A DNA stretch of 64,000 bases, from NCBI GenBank assembly GCA_007131745.1, contig SLPX01000166.1, positions 1 to 64,000 of the forward strand, read 5' to 3'. The notes under the pieces were generated by a model that saw nothing but the letters and a program-made list of their open reading frames with translations, was not told where the DNA came from and ran no database searches. This stretch comes from Myxococcales bacterium (lineage in GTDB: Bacteria > Myxococcota > Polyangia > HGW-17 > SLPX01). Numbering within the stretch: position 1 is the stretch's first letter; every line of letters begins with the position of its first letter. Below are positions 26,181-34,418 of the stretch, piece by piece. Both the position numbers and the translations under genes were made by a program.

Positions 26181-27605
26181 ATGGCCAAAGTACTCATCGT
26201 AGATGACGATAAAAACGTATGCCAATCCATGAGTAGCGTGGTCGAGCGGCTGGGCCATGAAGCTGTTTCTTTTTCTTCCCTGGAAGAGGCGTTATCTTGT
26301 TGCCGCAGAGAAGAGATCGATCTGGTTTATCTTGACGTGCGTATGCCCGACGGGGACGGCCTGGATTTTCTGCCTCTGATTAAAGAATCCGCTTCCAATC
26401 CCGAGGTCATAATAATGACCGGTTACGGGGATCCGGATGGAGCGGAGTTGGCGATCAAGAATGGAGCATGGGACTACCTGGAAAAACCCGCTTCCATCCA
26501 AACGATAACCCTGCCCTTGAAAAGGGCACTTGAATATCGTGAAAAAAAATGTGGATCGAGCACACCAATCTTGCTCAACCGTGAACGCATTGTAGGACAA
26601 AGCAGCACTTTGAAAGCTTGTTTAACACAAGTGGCACAAGCTGCAGCGAGTGAAGCCGACGTCTTGATTTGCGGTGAGACCGGCACGGGAAAAGAAGTGT
26701 TGGCCTTGACAATCCATGAAAACAGCTCCCGGGCAAACGAAAATTTTGTTGTTGTCGATTGTGCCGCTCTTCCGGAAAACTTGGTGGAAAGCGTGCTCTT
26801 CGGCCACGAAAAAGGTGCTTTCACAAGCGCATCCACTTCCCGCAAGGGTCTTGTACACCAGGCCGATGGGGGAACCTTGTTCCTTGATGAGGTAGCCGAG
26901 CTTCCCATACATATTCAAAAATCTTTTCTACGAGTATTACAAGAAAGAAGCTTCCGCTCGGTAGGCTCAGCCAAAGAAGATCATAGTGATTTTCGCTTGC
27001 TCGCGGCTACAAACCAAAACATTGAAGCAGCCACAGAAAAAGGTTCTTTTCGCGACGACCTGCTCTTTCGTCTTCAGGGATTCAAGATCGAGCTTCCGCC
27101 GTTAAGAAACCGACGGGAGGATATCAAACCCCTCGTCCGACATTACATATCCGAGCTTTGTGAAAGATATCGGATAGAAAACAAGGGGTTTTCGCCTGAT
27201 TTCCTGGACGAGCTGCTTTGTTATGAATGGCCGGGCAATGTACGCGAGCTGATCCAGGCTTTGGAAAAATCCATCGCCACGGCACAAGATGAACCAATAC
27301 TGTTTCCGGCACATCTGCCTACTCGAATACGTGTGAGCATAAAGAGAGCCGCCGTGGAAAATTCAGACGAAAAAAACAGACATAACGACGAAATCAACAT
27401 GGATGGTCTTTTTGATAAAACCGGCCCTCTACCTCCGATGAAAAAAGTCCGGGATAACGCCGTCTCCCGCGTTGAGGAACAATACCTGCGAACCCTGATG
27501 GCGGCCACGGAAGGTGACGTTAAACAAGCCATTCGCATCTCGGGCTTATCCCGTTCGCGCCTTTACACCTTGCTTAAACAACACAACATCGCCACAAAAA
27601 TCTGA
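26181..27605 (+). CDS. NtrC-family sigma-54 activator, response regulator
   Basis: Receiver (about residues 1-120; VDDDKNVCQ, acceptor in YLDVRMPDGDG), AAA+ ATPase (about 135-375) and Fis-type helix-turn-helix (EGDVKQAIRISGLSRSRLYT). Walker A is GETGTGKE and Walker B GGTLFLDEV. The sigma-54 contact loop, normally GAFTGA, reads GAFTSA here. Such proteins bind upstream enhancers and melt sigma-54 promoters using ATP. It follows the kinase by 17 bases and is the last gene of the block. It is the natural candidate to bind the TTCCGGAA pair at 19807-19834 and fire the promoter at 19933. Its stop is five bases before repeat copy B. Confidence 0.93.
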   Translation: MAKVLIVDDDKNVCQSMSSVVERLGHEAVSFSSLEEALSCCRREEIDLVYLDVRMPDGDGLDFLPLIKESASNPEVIIMTGYGDPDGAELAIKNGAWDYLEKPASIQTITLPLKRALEYREKKCGSSTPILLNRERIVGQSSTLKACLTQVAQAAASEADVLICGETGTGKEVLALTIHENSSRANENFVVVDCAALPENLVESVLFGHEKGAFTSASTSRKGLVHQADGGTLFLDEVAELPIHIQKSFLRVLQERSFRSVGSAKEDHSDFRLLAATNQNIEAATEKGSFRDDLLFRLQGFKIELPPLRNRREDIKPLVRHYISELCERYRIENKGFSPDFLDELLCYEWPGNVRELIQALEKSIATAQDEPILFPAHLPTRIRVSIKRAAVENSDEKNRHNDEINMDGLFDKTGPLPPMKKVRDNAVSRVEEQYLRTLMAATEGDVKQAIRISGLSRSRLYTLLKQHNIATKI

Positions 27606-27610
27606 TCTTG

Positions 27611-27687
27611 TCCGGAAGGCTGTACGATTCCTGCAATCCCTGAAATAGAAATCACGATAGAAGGACTCATCCAGGTGGAGTGAACAA
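27611..27687. repeat. 77-bp direct repeat, copy B (orphan gene end)
   Basis: A second copy of the 3' end of the lipoprotein gene at 18329, with no attached gene body. In frame it still encodes PEGCTIPAIPEIEITIEGL and so on to a TGA at 27680-27682. On the minus strand it supplies the last codons and stop of the flavodoxin-ferredoxin gene (TGA at 27667-27669). Confidence 0.93.
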
Positions 27688-28575
27688 CAACTTCATAGAT
27701 TCGGTGGGTCCCTTGTACATCCCTTTTCCTGCCGGGGTGGCCATAGCTGAAACAGCTCCATTAGGACACATGTTGTAACAAGCAAAACACCCGGTGCAGC
27801 CTCCGCCCGATATGAATATTTCATTCACGGCCGAACGGGAGAAAATCCCGGCCGGACAGGTTTCTACACACAATCCGCAGCTTTCACAACGTGCTCGGTC
27901 TATACGCGGGCGGACGATCCGATCAAACATATCCGAAGAGATCCGCCGTCCGAGAAAACCACCCACCCTGGAAACTTTCACCGGATGATCCCGAAGAGGT
28001 TGGGTGGACATTCCATGGGATTCCAGCACGTGCATGAGCTGTCTCAAAGCTGAATCCAGTTCTTCCCTGTCGCTTTCATCGGGTTCTTCACCGGGCCAAA
28101 GAAACCACCAAAGCGGCCTTAAAAAAGCCGGCCTCCGGCTTAAATAAGGTTTCACAGCGGAAATTCTTTCAAGCGGTTTGACCAGAGCGCGGTAAGTAGG
28201 ATAGTTGCTCGGACACACAACCCAGTGCGCTCCCATTGTTTTCCAGCCTTTGGGTTCCAGCGCTTCGGTCAAAAGGGGAAAATGAGCGCCCGGTTCTCCC
28301 ATGCATGTGCCCAACAAAAAAACGGGTCGTCTTTCGCCATCGGGAAGCGAAGGCAATCCCTGCACGAATTTCTCCATAACCAGGGTCGGTCGGAAATACA
28401 TGGTCGGACAGGCAAGAACAAGAAGGTCGGCGCTATCCAGTTCTTCGTACCCGAAGTTCAATTCTATATTTCGGGTGGATACTCGTTGGCCCTGGTTTCT
28501 GAACCAACCCGCAGCGTAATCGGCTACAAGTTTCGTATTGCCCGTTGTTGAATGTATTTTAAACGCTATCCGCAT
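27667..28575 (-). CDS. Flavodoxin-ferredoxin electron-transfer protein (EFR1-like)
   Basis: A 302-residue protein with an N-terminal flavodoxin-like domain (HSTTGNTKLVADYAAGWF is the FMN phosphate loop; LLVLACPTMYFRPTL follows). A C-terminal two-cluster ferredoxin has CESCGLCVETCPAG and CTGCFACYNMCPNG, eight cysteines for two 4Fe-4S centres. EFR1-type proteins have this layout. The redox partner is unknown. The ATG is at 28575 with a poor ribosome site. The C-terminal residues (LLFTPPG) are encoded inside repeat copy B. Confidence 0.88.
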   Translation of the reverse strand: MRIAFKIHSTTGNTKLVADYAAGWFRNQGQRVSTRNIELNFGYEELDSADLLVLACPTMYFRPTLVMEKFVQGLPSLPDGERRPVFLLGTCMGEPGAHFPLLTEALEPKGWKTMGAHWVVCPSNYPTYRALVKPLERISAVKPYLSRRPAFLRPLWWFLWPGEEPDESDREELDSALRQLMHVLESHGMSTQPLRDHPVKVSRVGGFLGRRISSDMFDRIVRPRIDRARCESCGLCVETCPAGIFSRSAVNEIFISGGGCTGCFACYNMCPNGAVSAMATPAGKGMYKGPTESMKLLFTPPG

Positions 28576-28665
28576 AAACCACAGATGAGCCGGTTCAAGA
28601 CCGGACAGAGTAAATAAGTGGTCGGTTCATATTGAGTGAAGGATCTCTCCCGTTTTTTTCGGTTC

Positions 28666-30657
28666 TCAATCCACTATATTGATCCGCCTGACGTCTTTGC
28701 CTCCAATATAAGCGTAAGAAACATGTTTATCAAAACCATAGACCACCAGCATGAAAGGCTTGTCTCCCTCAACGAGGTGATAACCGTCGTTTTGATCCCC
28801 GGGATCGATATTATCTGGAGGGGGCAACCCTGGAATGATCTTTGGAAAAGAAAGCTGGCAACGCCAGACATCCATTATTGTAGTCGGATCGGGGTTTCCA
28901 CTGCACTCGGCCCGCTGCACCTGGCAACTCGGAGGCATGGGTCCGTGATTGAAAGACAAATCAGTTCCCGCCGGTGCAATGACCATGAAAAAGTCAAACG
29001 CATACTTGTCCGGAGTCAAAAACACGTAGCGGGATCGCCACTGCTCCACGGGAGAGAGCATGATAAAAGATGGATCCCCGCCGGGCAAATCAGGTGCAAT
29101 GCCTGTTGCACCCTGCCCTGAAATAAACTGGCCGATAAAGATTGGTTTTGTCGCCTTCGCCTCGAAATCGCAGGGTGGATTCATTGTGTAATGCTCCCCT
29201 CGATCCAGCATGAGAATATCATGTGGAGGAGGAAGAGTGGTTTGAATCACCGTATCGTCGTAAAGAGCCAGGATTCGGAAATACTCAGGTTCTTCGACGA
29301 TGCTCACATCGCCTCCCGCGGCAGCAACAGCGGGCGTCCTGCGGGGTACTCTCGCGGCTACAAAATTTGTTCCCGCGGCTGATTCCGGAAACTGCTGGTG
29401 TTCGAGATGGTCCGCGCAGCAAATCCGTTTGCTGAGATCTTCAAAGTACGGCACATCAGATGCCTCCGAACCGGTATAAACAGCCACCGGTTCATCCGCT
29501 ACCACCGTGCTCCCGGTGAAATCCGCGTTGAATCCGCCTGTTTCCAGGTTCAAAACATCGTACGGTCCAAGGATTGCGTGAATCGTCTCGCCCTTTTTCG
29601 CGGCCGGAATATCCGGACTTCCGACTATGTCGGTGCTTAGCGTAACACTCACATTCGTTCCGGGCTTTGTACCCACTACAGTCAAAAAAGTCCGCAAATG
29701 ACGGTTGAAATTCGTATCGGGATCATCGGTCTTCGCTATCGTCTGGGGCCAGGACAACGCCATGTAACGGTTTCCCAGGGCCGAGGTGGGTATCAAGACC
29801 GATGCGTCATTTGAAAACACCTGGACATTTTCAAGTGGATTGAACTGGTATGCAACAATGGGAACATTTGAAACCAACCTGTAAGCATTTGAAGAAAGAT
29901 GGGTGTGCGTTCCATTGTCAAAAAGACCGCTGTGAGAACCATCCACCTCCCTCGGGGGAAGCAAAAACACGTGAAGCTCGTCCGGAGCAAGCACCGTCTC
30001 GGACACCAACTCCTCTTCCACGGGCCAACCCACCGGAGCGGTGTTGATATAAACCGCCACCCGGGCTTTTATAAACCCCACGTTCGACACGGCTACAGCA
30101 TACTGCTGTGCGGCAGCGCTCTGCGCCTGTGAAATAGTGGCATTATCCAGATCCACGGGCCAATATTCACAGCCCATGTAGCTCCTCTCCTCTTCGGCTG
30201 CTTTGCACGCATTCATGCACCGCCCTTCGTGGCAGACGTCGCCTTCTTCGATCTCACACTCTTGAATCGGATCTCCCCCCATTCCATCCGCGCGACAACG
30301 AGCCAGCCAGTTCCCTTCACAAGTGAATGTACCGGGGCGACACATGACGCATCCCAACCCCGGATTGCATATCAATCCTTCCCTCCTGCAGTCGGTCTGT
30401 CGGTAACTGAAAGCGTCATCCAAACATGTCAGGGCTATGTCGCCCTCGCAATAAATCCTTCCGGGTTCACATTCCCCCCAGATCGGATCCTCGACACAAC
30501 CCATATTGCCGTTATTGAAAACAAGACAAAGAAAAACAAGGCAAAAGAAAAAGACCGGCCGCATATCACTCGGCCGTCGTCGATTCTTTATTTCGCTGTT
30601 CTCTCCATTAGATGCAAAATGTTCTTTCTTCTTACTTTCCCTCACAAACATGATCAC
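28666..30657 (-). CDS. Exported IgGFc-binding-like lipoprotein with cysteine-rich N-terminus
   Basis: A 663-residue exported protein. After the signal region (FFFCLVFLCLVF, NNGNMGC lipobox-like) come about ten cysteines in short loops (GECEPGRIYCEGDIALTCL and similar). A long beta-rich domain follows, with YINTAPVGWPVEEELVSETV, RLVSNVPIVAYQFNPLENV, SDASVLIPTSALGNRYMAL and FIGQFISGQGATG. That pattern matches the IgGFc-binding domain family common in myxobacteria and relatives. A surface adhesion role is plausible but unproven. The GTG at 30657 overlaps the upstream stop by four bases; ATG 30651 and ATG 30564 are alternatives. Confidence 0.8.
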   Translation of the reverse strand: MIMFVRESKKKEHFASNGENSEIKNRRRPSDMRPVFFFCLVFLCLVFNNGNMGCVEDPIWGECEPGRIYCEGDIALTCLDDAFSYRQTDCRREGLICNPGLGCVMCRPGTFTCEGNWLARCRADGMGGDPIQECEIEEGDVCHEGRCMNACKAAEEERSYMGCEYWPVDLDNATISQAQSAAAQQYAVAVSNVGFIKARVAVYINTAPVGWPVEEELVSETVLAPDELHVFLLPPREVDGSHSGLFDNGTHTHLSSNAYRLVSNVPIVAYQFNPLENVQVFSNDASVLIPTSALGNRYMALSWPQTIAKTDDPDTNFNRHLRTFLTVVGTKPGTNVSVTLSTDIVGSPDIPAAKKGETIHAILGPYDVLNLETGGFNADFTGSTVVADEPVAVYTGSEASDVPYFEDLSKRICCADHLEHQQFPESAAGTNFVAARVPRRTPAVAAAGGDVSIVEEPEYFRILALYDDTVIQTTLPPPHDILMLDRGEHYTMNPPCDFEAKATKPIFIGQFISGQGATGIAPDLPGGDPSFIMLSPVEQWRSRYVFLTPDKYAFDFFMVIAPAGTDLSFNHGPMPPSCQVQRAECSGNPDPTTIMDVWRCQLSFPKIIPGLPPPDNIDPGDQNDGYHLVEGDKPFMLVVYGFDKHVSYAYIGGKDVRRINIVD

Positions 30658-31541
30658 TTCTTCGATGCTTTGGCCTCCTCCGCCGCCTTGAAATCCATGG
30701 GCGTCAGGAACTCGTCGTCAACGCCCTCGAGCGTTATATTGTGTTCATCCAGGCCCTTGCAGTAACAGCCTGTTTTGTAGTCCTTGCCTAAACGATCCCT
30801 GCAAACCTCGGGCGGAGTTTCCACGTAGAAATTCATTCTTCTGATTGTACCCGGTTCGGTCAGGTAAAGATAGTAATAGCTGTCTGTCCTTTCATACGGC
30901 TTGGTTCTGCATTGTTCCTTTGTGACCTTTTTTCCGTCTTCCACGACCTGAACCTTCTCGCAGGCATACTCCCTGTGGAATCTTGCAACAACACGGCCCT
31001 GAAATCGTCTCGTCACTTCAAACTCGACCCAAGCCTTGCACTGGTCTTTATAGGGCACCCCCTTGGTTCTCTCATCATGAAACGGATCGTCGGGAGGAAC
31101 CCATGCGCCGTCGATCTTGAAATCCCGAACCTTGAACGGGTTTGACTTGTCGGTCGCCTTGACAATCCCTTCGATAGGAGGTTCTCCGCAGATTGGTTTC
31201 CAGATGTAGGGTTTCAATCCTCCGGGAATGAATTGACTTGCCATAACCTCGCAATCTCTCTTGAGGGGAAGCTGGCGAAGCCTCTCGTACCATCTGGCGG
31301 TCTGCCTCTGATCTTCGATATCAACGTTTCGCGACTCCGCCAATCTCCTCAAACACTGAAGAGCCCACTTGCACTCCTCGTGATCCCCGGAGATATCCAG
31401 GCATGTCGCGTTTACACATTTGAGTCCTTCTTTGCACTCATCGTGGCTCTTACATGCTTCTCCTTCTCCCAATTTTTTCTTGCACCCGTAATGGAAGAAT
31501 GTTGCAGCGATGATCACAAAGACTGCAATGCTCTTTCTCAT
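30654..31541 (-). CDS. Cysteine-rich lipoprotein, function unknown
   Basis: A 295-residue lipoprotein from ATG 31541, chosen because AAGGAG lies six bases upstream. The signal core (AVFVIIAATFFHYGC) ends in a lipobox. A small cysteine module follows (GEACKSHDECKEGLKCVNATC, the repeat style of Dickkopf-like or myxobacterial exported proteins), then a helical section and a beta domain with a few more cysteines (YKTGCYCKGLDEHN). No enzyme motif was seen. Coupled by a GTGA overlap to the IgGFc-binding-like gene, so the two are probably exported together. Confidence 0.75.
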   Translation of the reverse strand: MRKSIAVFVIIAATFFHYGCKKKLGEGEACKSHDECKEGLKCVNATCLDISGDHEECKWALQCLRRLAESRNVDIEDQRQTARWYERLRQLPLKRDCEVMASQFIPGGLKPYIWKPICGEPPIEGIVKATDKSNPFKVRDFKIDGAWVPPDDPFHDERTKGVPYKDQCKAWVEFEVTRRFQGRVVARFHREYACEKVQVVEDGKKVTKEQCRTKPYERTDSYYYLYLTEPGTIRRMNFYVETPPEVCRDRLGKDYKTGCYCKGLDEHNITLEGVDDEFLTPMDFKAAEEAKASKK

Positions 31542-31704
31542 GATAATCTCCTTGGCTTTGCCCGGTGGTTGGTCATCGATCGGCATCATAGTTAAAAGGC
31601 TTCTATTTTGCCAACAAAATTTCCCGAATATAAAACGAAAAAATCATCATTCAGGCACCATAGTGAAAATTTGAGGATTTTTCAACGAATATGAATAAAA
31701 CCGA

Positions 31705-31732
31705 TTGACGCGGGATCCTGCGAGGTTAAGAT
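31705..31732 (+). promoter_or_regulatory. Candidate promoter for the TPR gene
   Basis: TTGACG, 16 bases, TAAGAT, ending 21 bases before the ATG at 31754. The -35 matches five of six and the -10 four of six consensus bases. Confidence 0.45.
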
Positions 31733-31753
31733 CGTTGAAAGAAAGGACATGGA

Positions 31754-32590
31754 ATGAATCGCCTGAACGTTGATTGGGAAACCCTCGTCAAAGAGGGCGC
31801 CCGGCATCTCAAAATGGGCAGATATAAACAGGCCGGACTCTGGTTTGAAGCCGCTCACAGGAGCGCTCCCGACGAACCCCTCGCATGCTATGCGCTGGGC
31901 CGGGAAAGAATGCGGCAACGAAGATACATGGAAGCCGAAGTCCTTTTACGCAAAGCCTGGAAAAAAGACTTTTCACTCCTTCCGGCTGCTTTTTCCCTTG
32001 CACGATTACTGGGACTTCACATGGACCGCCCTCGTGAAGCAATTGAAATGCTCGACATCGTCGCCCCGGTCGCAAACCGGGAAAACCAGGAAAACATTGT
32101 CGCTCTGTTGAAAGGTGAAGTTGAACTGCGTCGTCCCGGTGGTTACAAAGAAGCGATGAATTTTTTTCAAAAAGCCCTGGATATGGGAGGACTAAAGGGT
32201 GCTGCAACGGAGGGCCTCGCAAGAGCCTTTAACATGGAAGGTATCTCTCTTGCCCGCGACGGCAAACCGCATGAAGCTCTTTTCGTTTTGAAAAAATCAG
32301 CGGATCTTCAACCCGATTGGGGAGCGCCCCGCCTGAACATGGGAGTTGTTTTTCAAACCCTGGGCAAAGATGAAAGGGCAGGCCGGGAATACCGCCGGGC
32401 GCTTGAAATTGAACCCGGCAGCCCCACAGCCCTCTACAATCTGGGAAAATTGGCTGTTAAAAGAGGTGAGTTCGAGGAAGCCGCGGGCTACTACAAAATA
32501 CTGATGGAGCGACATCCCTATTACCCCGGCGCAAGAGCGGCCCTTGCCGAGCTGGCCCGGCTGCGTAGAGAGCGTCTACACCGATCCTGA
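31754..32590 (+). CDS. TPR-repeat protein
   Basis: A 278-residue cytosolic protein made mostly of tetratricopeptide repeats, for example LKMGRYKQAGLWFEAAHRSA, PLACYALGRERMRQRRYMEA, LNMGVVFQTLGKDERAGREY and ALYNLGKLAVKRGEFEEAAG. TPR arrays are protein-binding scaffolds. No signal peptide is present. ATG 31754 has AAAGGA upstream. It diverges from the lipoprotein pair and precedes the PilZ and DUF4388 genes on the same strand; the 133-base gap with its own promoter argues against one operon. Confidence 0.85.
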   Translation: MNRLNVDWETLVKEGARHLKMGRYKQAGLWFEAAHRSAPDEPLACYALGRERMRQRRYMEAEVLLRKAWKKDFSLLPAAFSLARLLGLHMDRPREAIEMLDIVAPVANRENQENIVALLKGEVELRRPGGYKEAMNFFQKALDMGGLKGAATEGLARAFNMEGISLARDGKPHEALFVLKKSADLQPDWGAPRLNMGVVFQTLGKDERAGREYRRALEIEPGSPTALYNLGKLAVKRGEFEEAAGYYKILMERHPYYPGARAALAELARLRRERLHRS

Positions 32591-32624
32591 ACAGGATTCC
32601 ACCCCACCAAAAACTGTCCTACAT

Positions 32625-32653
32625 TTGACCCCATTTGCATACCTTGGTATACT
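32625..32653 (+). promoter_or_regulatory. Sigma-70-type promoter for the PilZ gene
   Basis: TTGACC, 17 bases, TATACT: five of six matches in each box with ideal spacing. Expected start is near 32660, giving a leader of about 64 bases. A small dyad ATACC-TT-GGTAT (32639-32650) overlaps the -10 and could be an operator. Confidence 0.65.
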
Positions 32654-32723
32654 TGTTCCCAATAGAGTATCCCCGGCATTGATTTAATGCACGGAGATCC
32701 TCAGACAACACCAGAGGTGAGAG

Positions 32724-33098
32724 ATGGAACTCAGATCTTCCGTTGCAATGGATAAACGGGCAAGTCTCAGGTTTGACGTTATTTTCCCCGTTGTAATAAG
32801 TTCCGAAGAATTCGGCCCGGTACGTTGTATAGCGCGCAACCTGTCTTCGGGAGGGATGTTTGTTGAGGCATTGGAGCCGATTCCCATCGGACTCAACGTC
32901 AAAGTTCATTTCGTAATGGAACGGTCCCAAGGCGAAATCACGGCTCAAGGCAGAATAATTAACCATTATTATCTGGCTTTTCACCACGATGGAGAAATCC
33001 GTTCGCTGGTAGGAATGGGCATCAAGTTTCTGGAATTCGAACCTGAGTCGGCAGAAACCCTTGATAATTGTCTTTCCCGGTGTAAAACAATACACTGA
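32724..33098 (+). CDS. PilZ-domain protein
   Basis: A 124-residue single-domain protein of the PilZ type, often a cyclic-di-GMP receptor. It has KRASLRFD in place of the RxxxR motif, and the second motif NLSSGGMFVEA (consensus D/NxSxxG). The strand pattern GLNVKVHFVMERSQGEITAQ and GMGIKFLEF is typical. The degenerate first motif means nucleotide binding is uncertain. GAGGTGAGAG precedes the ATG. The DUF4388 gene starts 22 bases later. Confidence 0.85.
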   Translation: MELRSSVAMDKRASLRFDVIFPVVISSEEFGPVRCIARNLSSGGMFVEALEPIPIGLNVKVHFVMERSQGEITAQGRIINHYYLAFHHDGEIRSLVGMGIKFLEFEPESAETLDNCLSRCKTIH

Positions 33099-33120
33099 TC
33101 TGTTGAGGTGCAATAATACC

Positions 33121-34407
33121 ATGTCCAAAATAGGATTCCTGGAAATCGACCCAAAAGGAGGTATCTCCTGTTCCGATCGCCGAATATGGAAGCACCTTGC
33201 AAGCCGCGCTGGGAAATGGCGTCCCGTACCGACGCCGGATGAACTGTTGATCTTCCAGCGAATTGAACCGGTTGAGGAACAGCAATTGCTGGATTCGGGG
33301 GAACGTCGCATCGGCCGGGTGGCTCTGAGCGGGACTGTTGCCAGTTCCGGAGATCTTGTAGACGTTTTGACTTTTATTCTCAGCAACAAAAAAACCGGGG
33401 TCCTGGTTATCTTGAATGGAGAGATCAAAAAGACCGTTTTCTTTCAGAAGGGAGACGTCCGGATGGCAGCATCGAACCTTCCGGAAGACCGGATAGGCGC
33501 GGTTTTATATCGATACGGACTGGTGACGGAAAAGCAACTTCAAAATGCCTTGAGCAAGGCCAAGGGAAAAAGACTGGGCCAAGTTTTCGTAGAAGAAGGC
33601 GTGCTCACCGTACACGAACTATACAAATGCATTCGAAAACAAATTGAAGACATTTTCTACAGCATTCTGCTTTTCAGAGCGGGTGAATTTTATTTCTACA
33701 CCATGCAGAAAGAGGGAAGCCTTCCTGTTCTCATGAATTTGAGCACGAACAACCTTCTCATGGAAGGAGTCCGCCGAATCGATGAAATGAGCTACTTCCG
33801 TGAAAAACTGCCCTCCACTGAAGTCGTGCTTGAGGTATCGCCCGAAGTCCCTCCCAGGAAACTGGAAGAAAAGGAAAGCAGAGTCTATTTCCTTATAGAT
33901 GGAAAACGAACTGTAAAAGAGATTGGAAGGGAAAGTCGGCTGGGAGAGTTCGAAACCACAAAGATAATTTTTCACCTGCTGCAAATGCGCTACATAAGAG
34001 TTGTTGAGCAAGCCCGCGCTGTGGAAGGCATCAAACCAGGGGAAGCAGCGGAAGCACTTCACCAAGTGGTTGAAACCTTCAACAATGTATATCGCAAGAT
34101 ATTCGCAGCGGTCCAAGGCCGCCAAAAAGAACTTCTCTCTGGATTGGATTCCTTTTTCGGGGGCAGCACCGGCTATGGAGACCTGTTCCAAGACATCATG
34201 TTGCAGGAAGACGGCGCATTGCCGTCCAAACCACTTCTAGACAGGCTTGATTCCCTTGATGTTCCAAACAAAACAGATTTTCTTTACCAAGCGCTCAATG
34301 AACTTCTATTCTTCGAGATGTTCACCGCTGGACAATCCCTGAGCGACAAAGACGAGAAATCCCTGCGGGAAAGATTGAACGAAATCTTTGCAAACATGAA
34401 AAGGTGA
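33121..34407 (+). CDS. DUF4388 (PATAN) domain protein
   Basis: A 428-residue cytosolic protein. The DUF4388 domain (about residues 70-210) reads LSGTVASSGDLVDVLTFILS, KKTGVLVILNGEIKKTVFFQ and GAVLYRYGLVTEKQLQNALS. This domain is found in receiver-associated proteins of myxobacteria and cyanobacteria and is linked to motility and second-messenger signalling. The rest is helical and ends in a region rich in Glu/Lys. ATG 33121 has GAGGTG upstream. It is paired with a PilZ gene, which supports a signalling role. Confidence 0.8.
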   Translation: MSKIGFLEIDPKGGISCSDRRIWKHLASRAGKWRPVPTPDELLIFQRIEPVEEQQLLDSGERRIGRVALSGTVASSGDLVDVLTFILSNKKTGVLVILNGEIKKTVFFQKGDVRMAASNLPEDRIGAVLYRYGLVTEKQLQNALSKAKGKRLGQVFVEEGVLTVHELYKCIRKQIEDIFYSILLFRAGEFYFYTMQKEGSLPVLMNLSTNNLLMEGVRRIDEMSYFREKLPSTEVVLEVSPEVPPRKLEEKESRVYFLIDGKRTVKEIGRESRLGEFETTKIIFHLLQMRYIRVVEQARAVEGIKPGEAAEALHQVVETFNNVYRKIFAAVQGRQKELLSGLDSFFGGSTGYGDLFQDIMLQEDGALPSKPLLDRLDSLDVPNKTDFLYQALNELLFFEMFTAGQSLSDKDEKSLRERLNEIFANMKR

Positions 34408-34418
34408 AAAAACCGAAG

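Noticed and set aside
19749..27610. Integrase, transposase or tRNA att site explaining the 7.9-kb block
   Set aside because: None is visible. The direct copies are a coding end, not a tRNA, so the mobile-element label was not applied.
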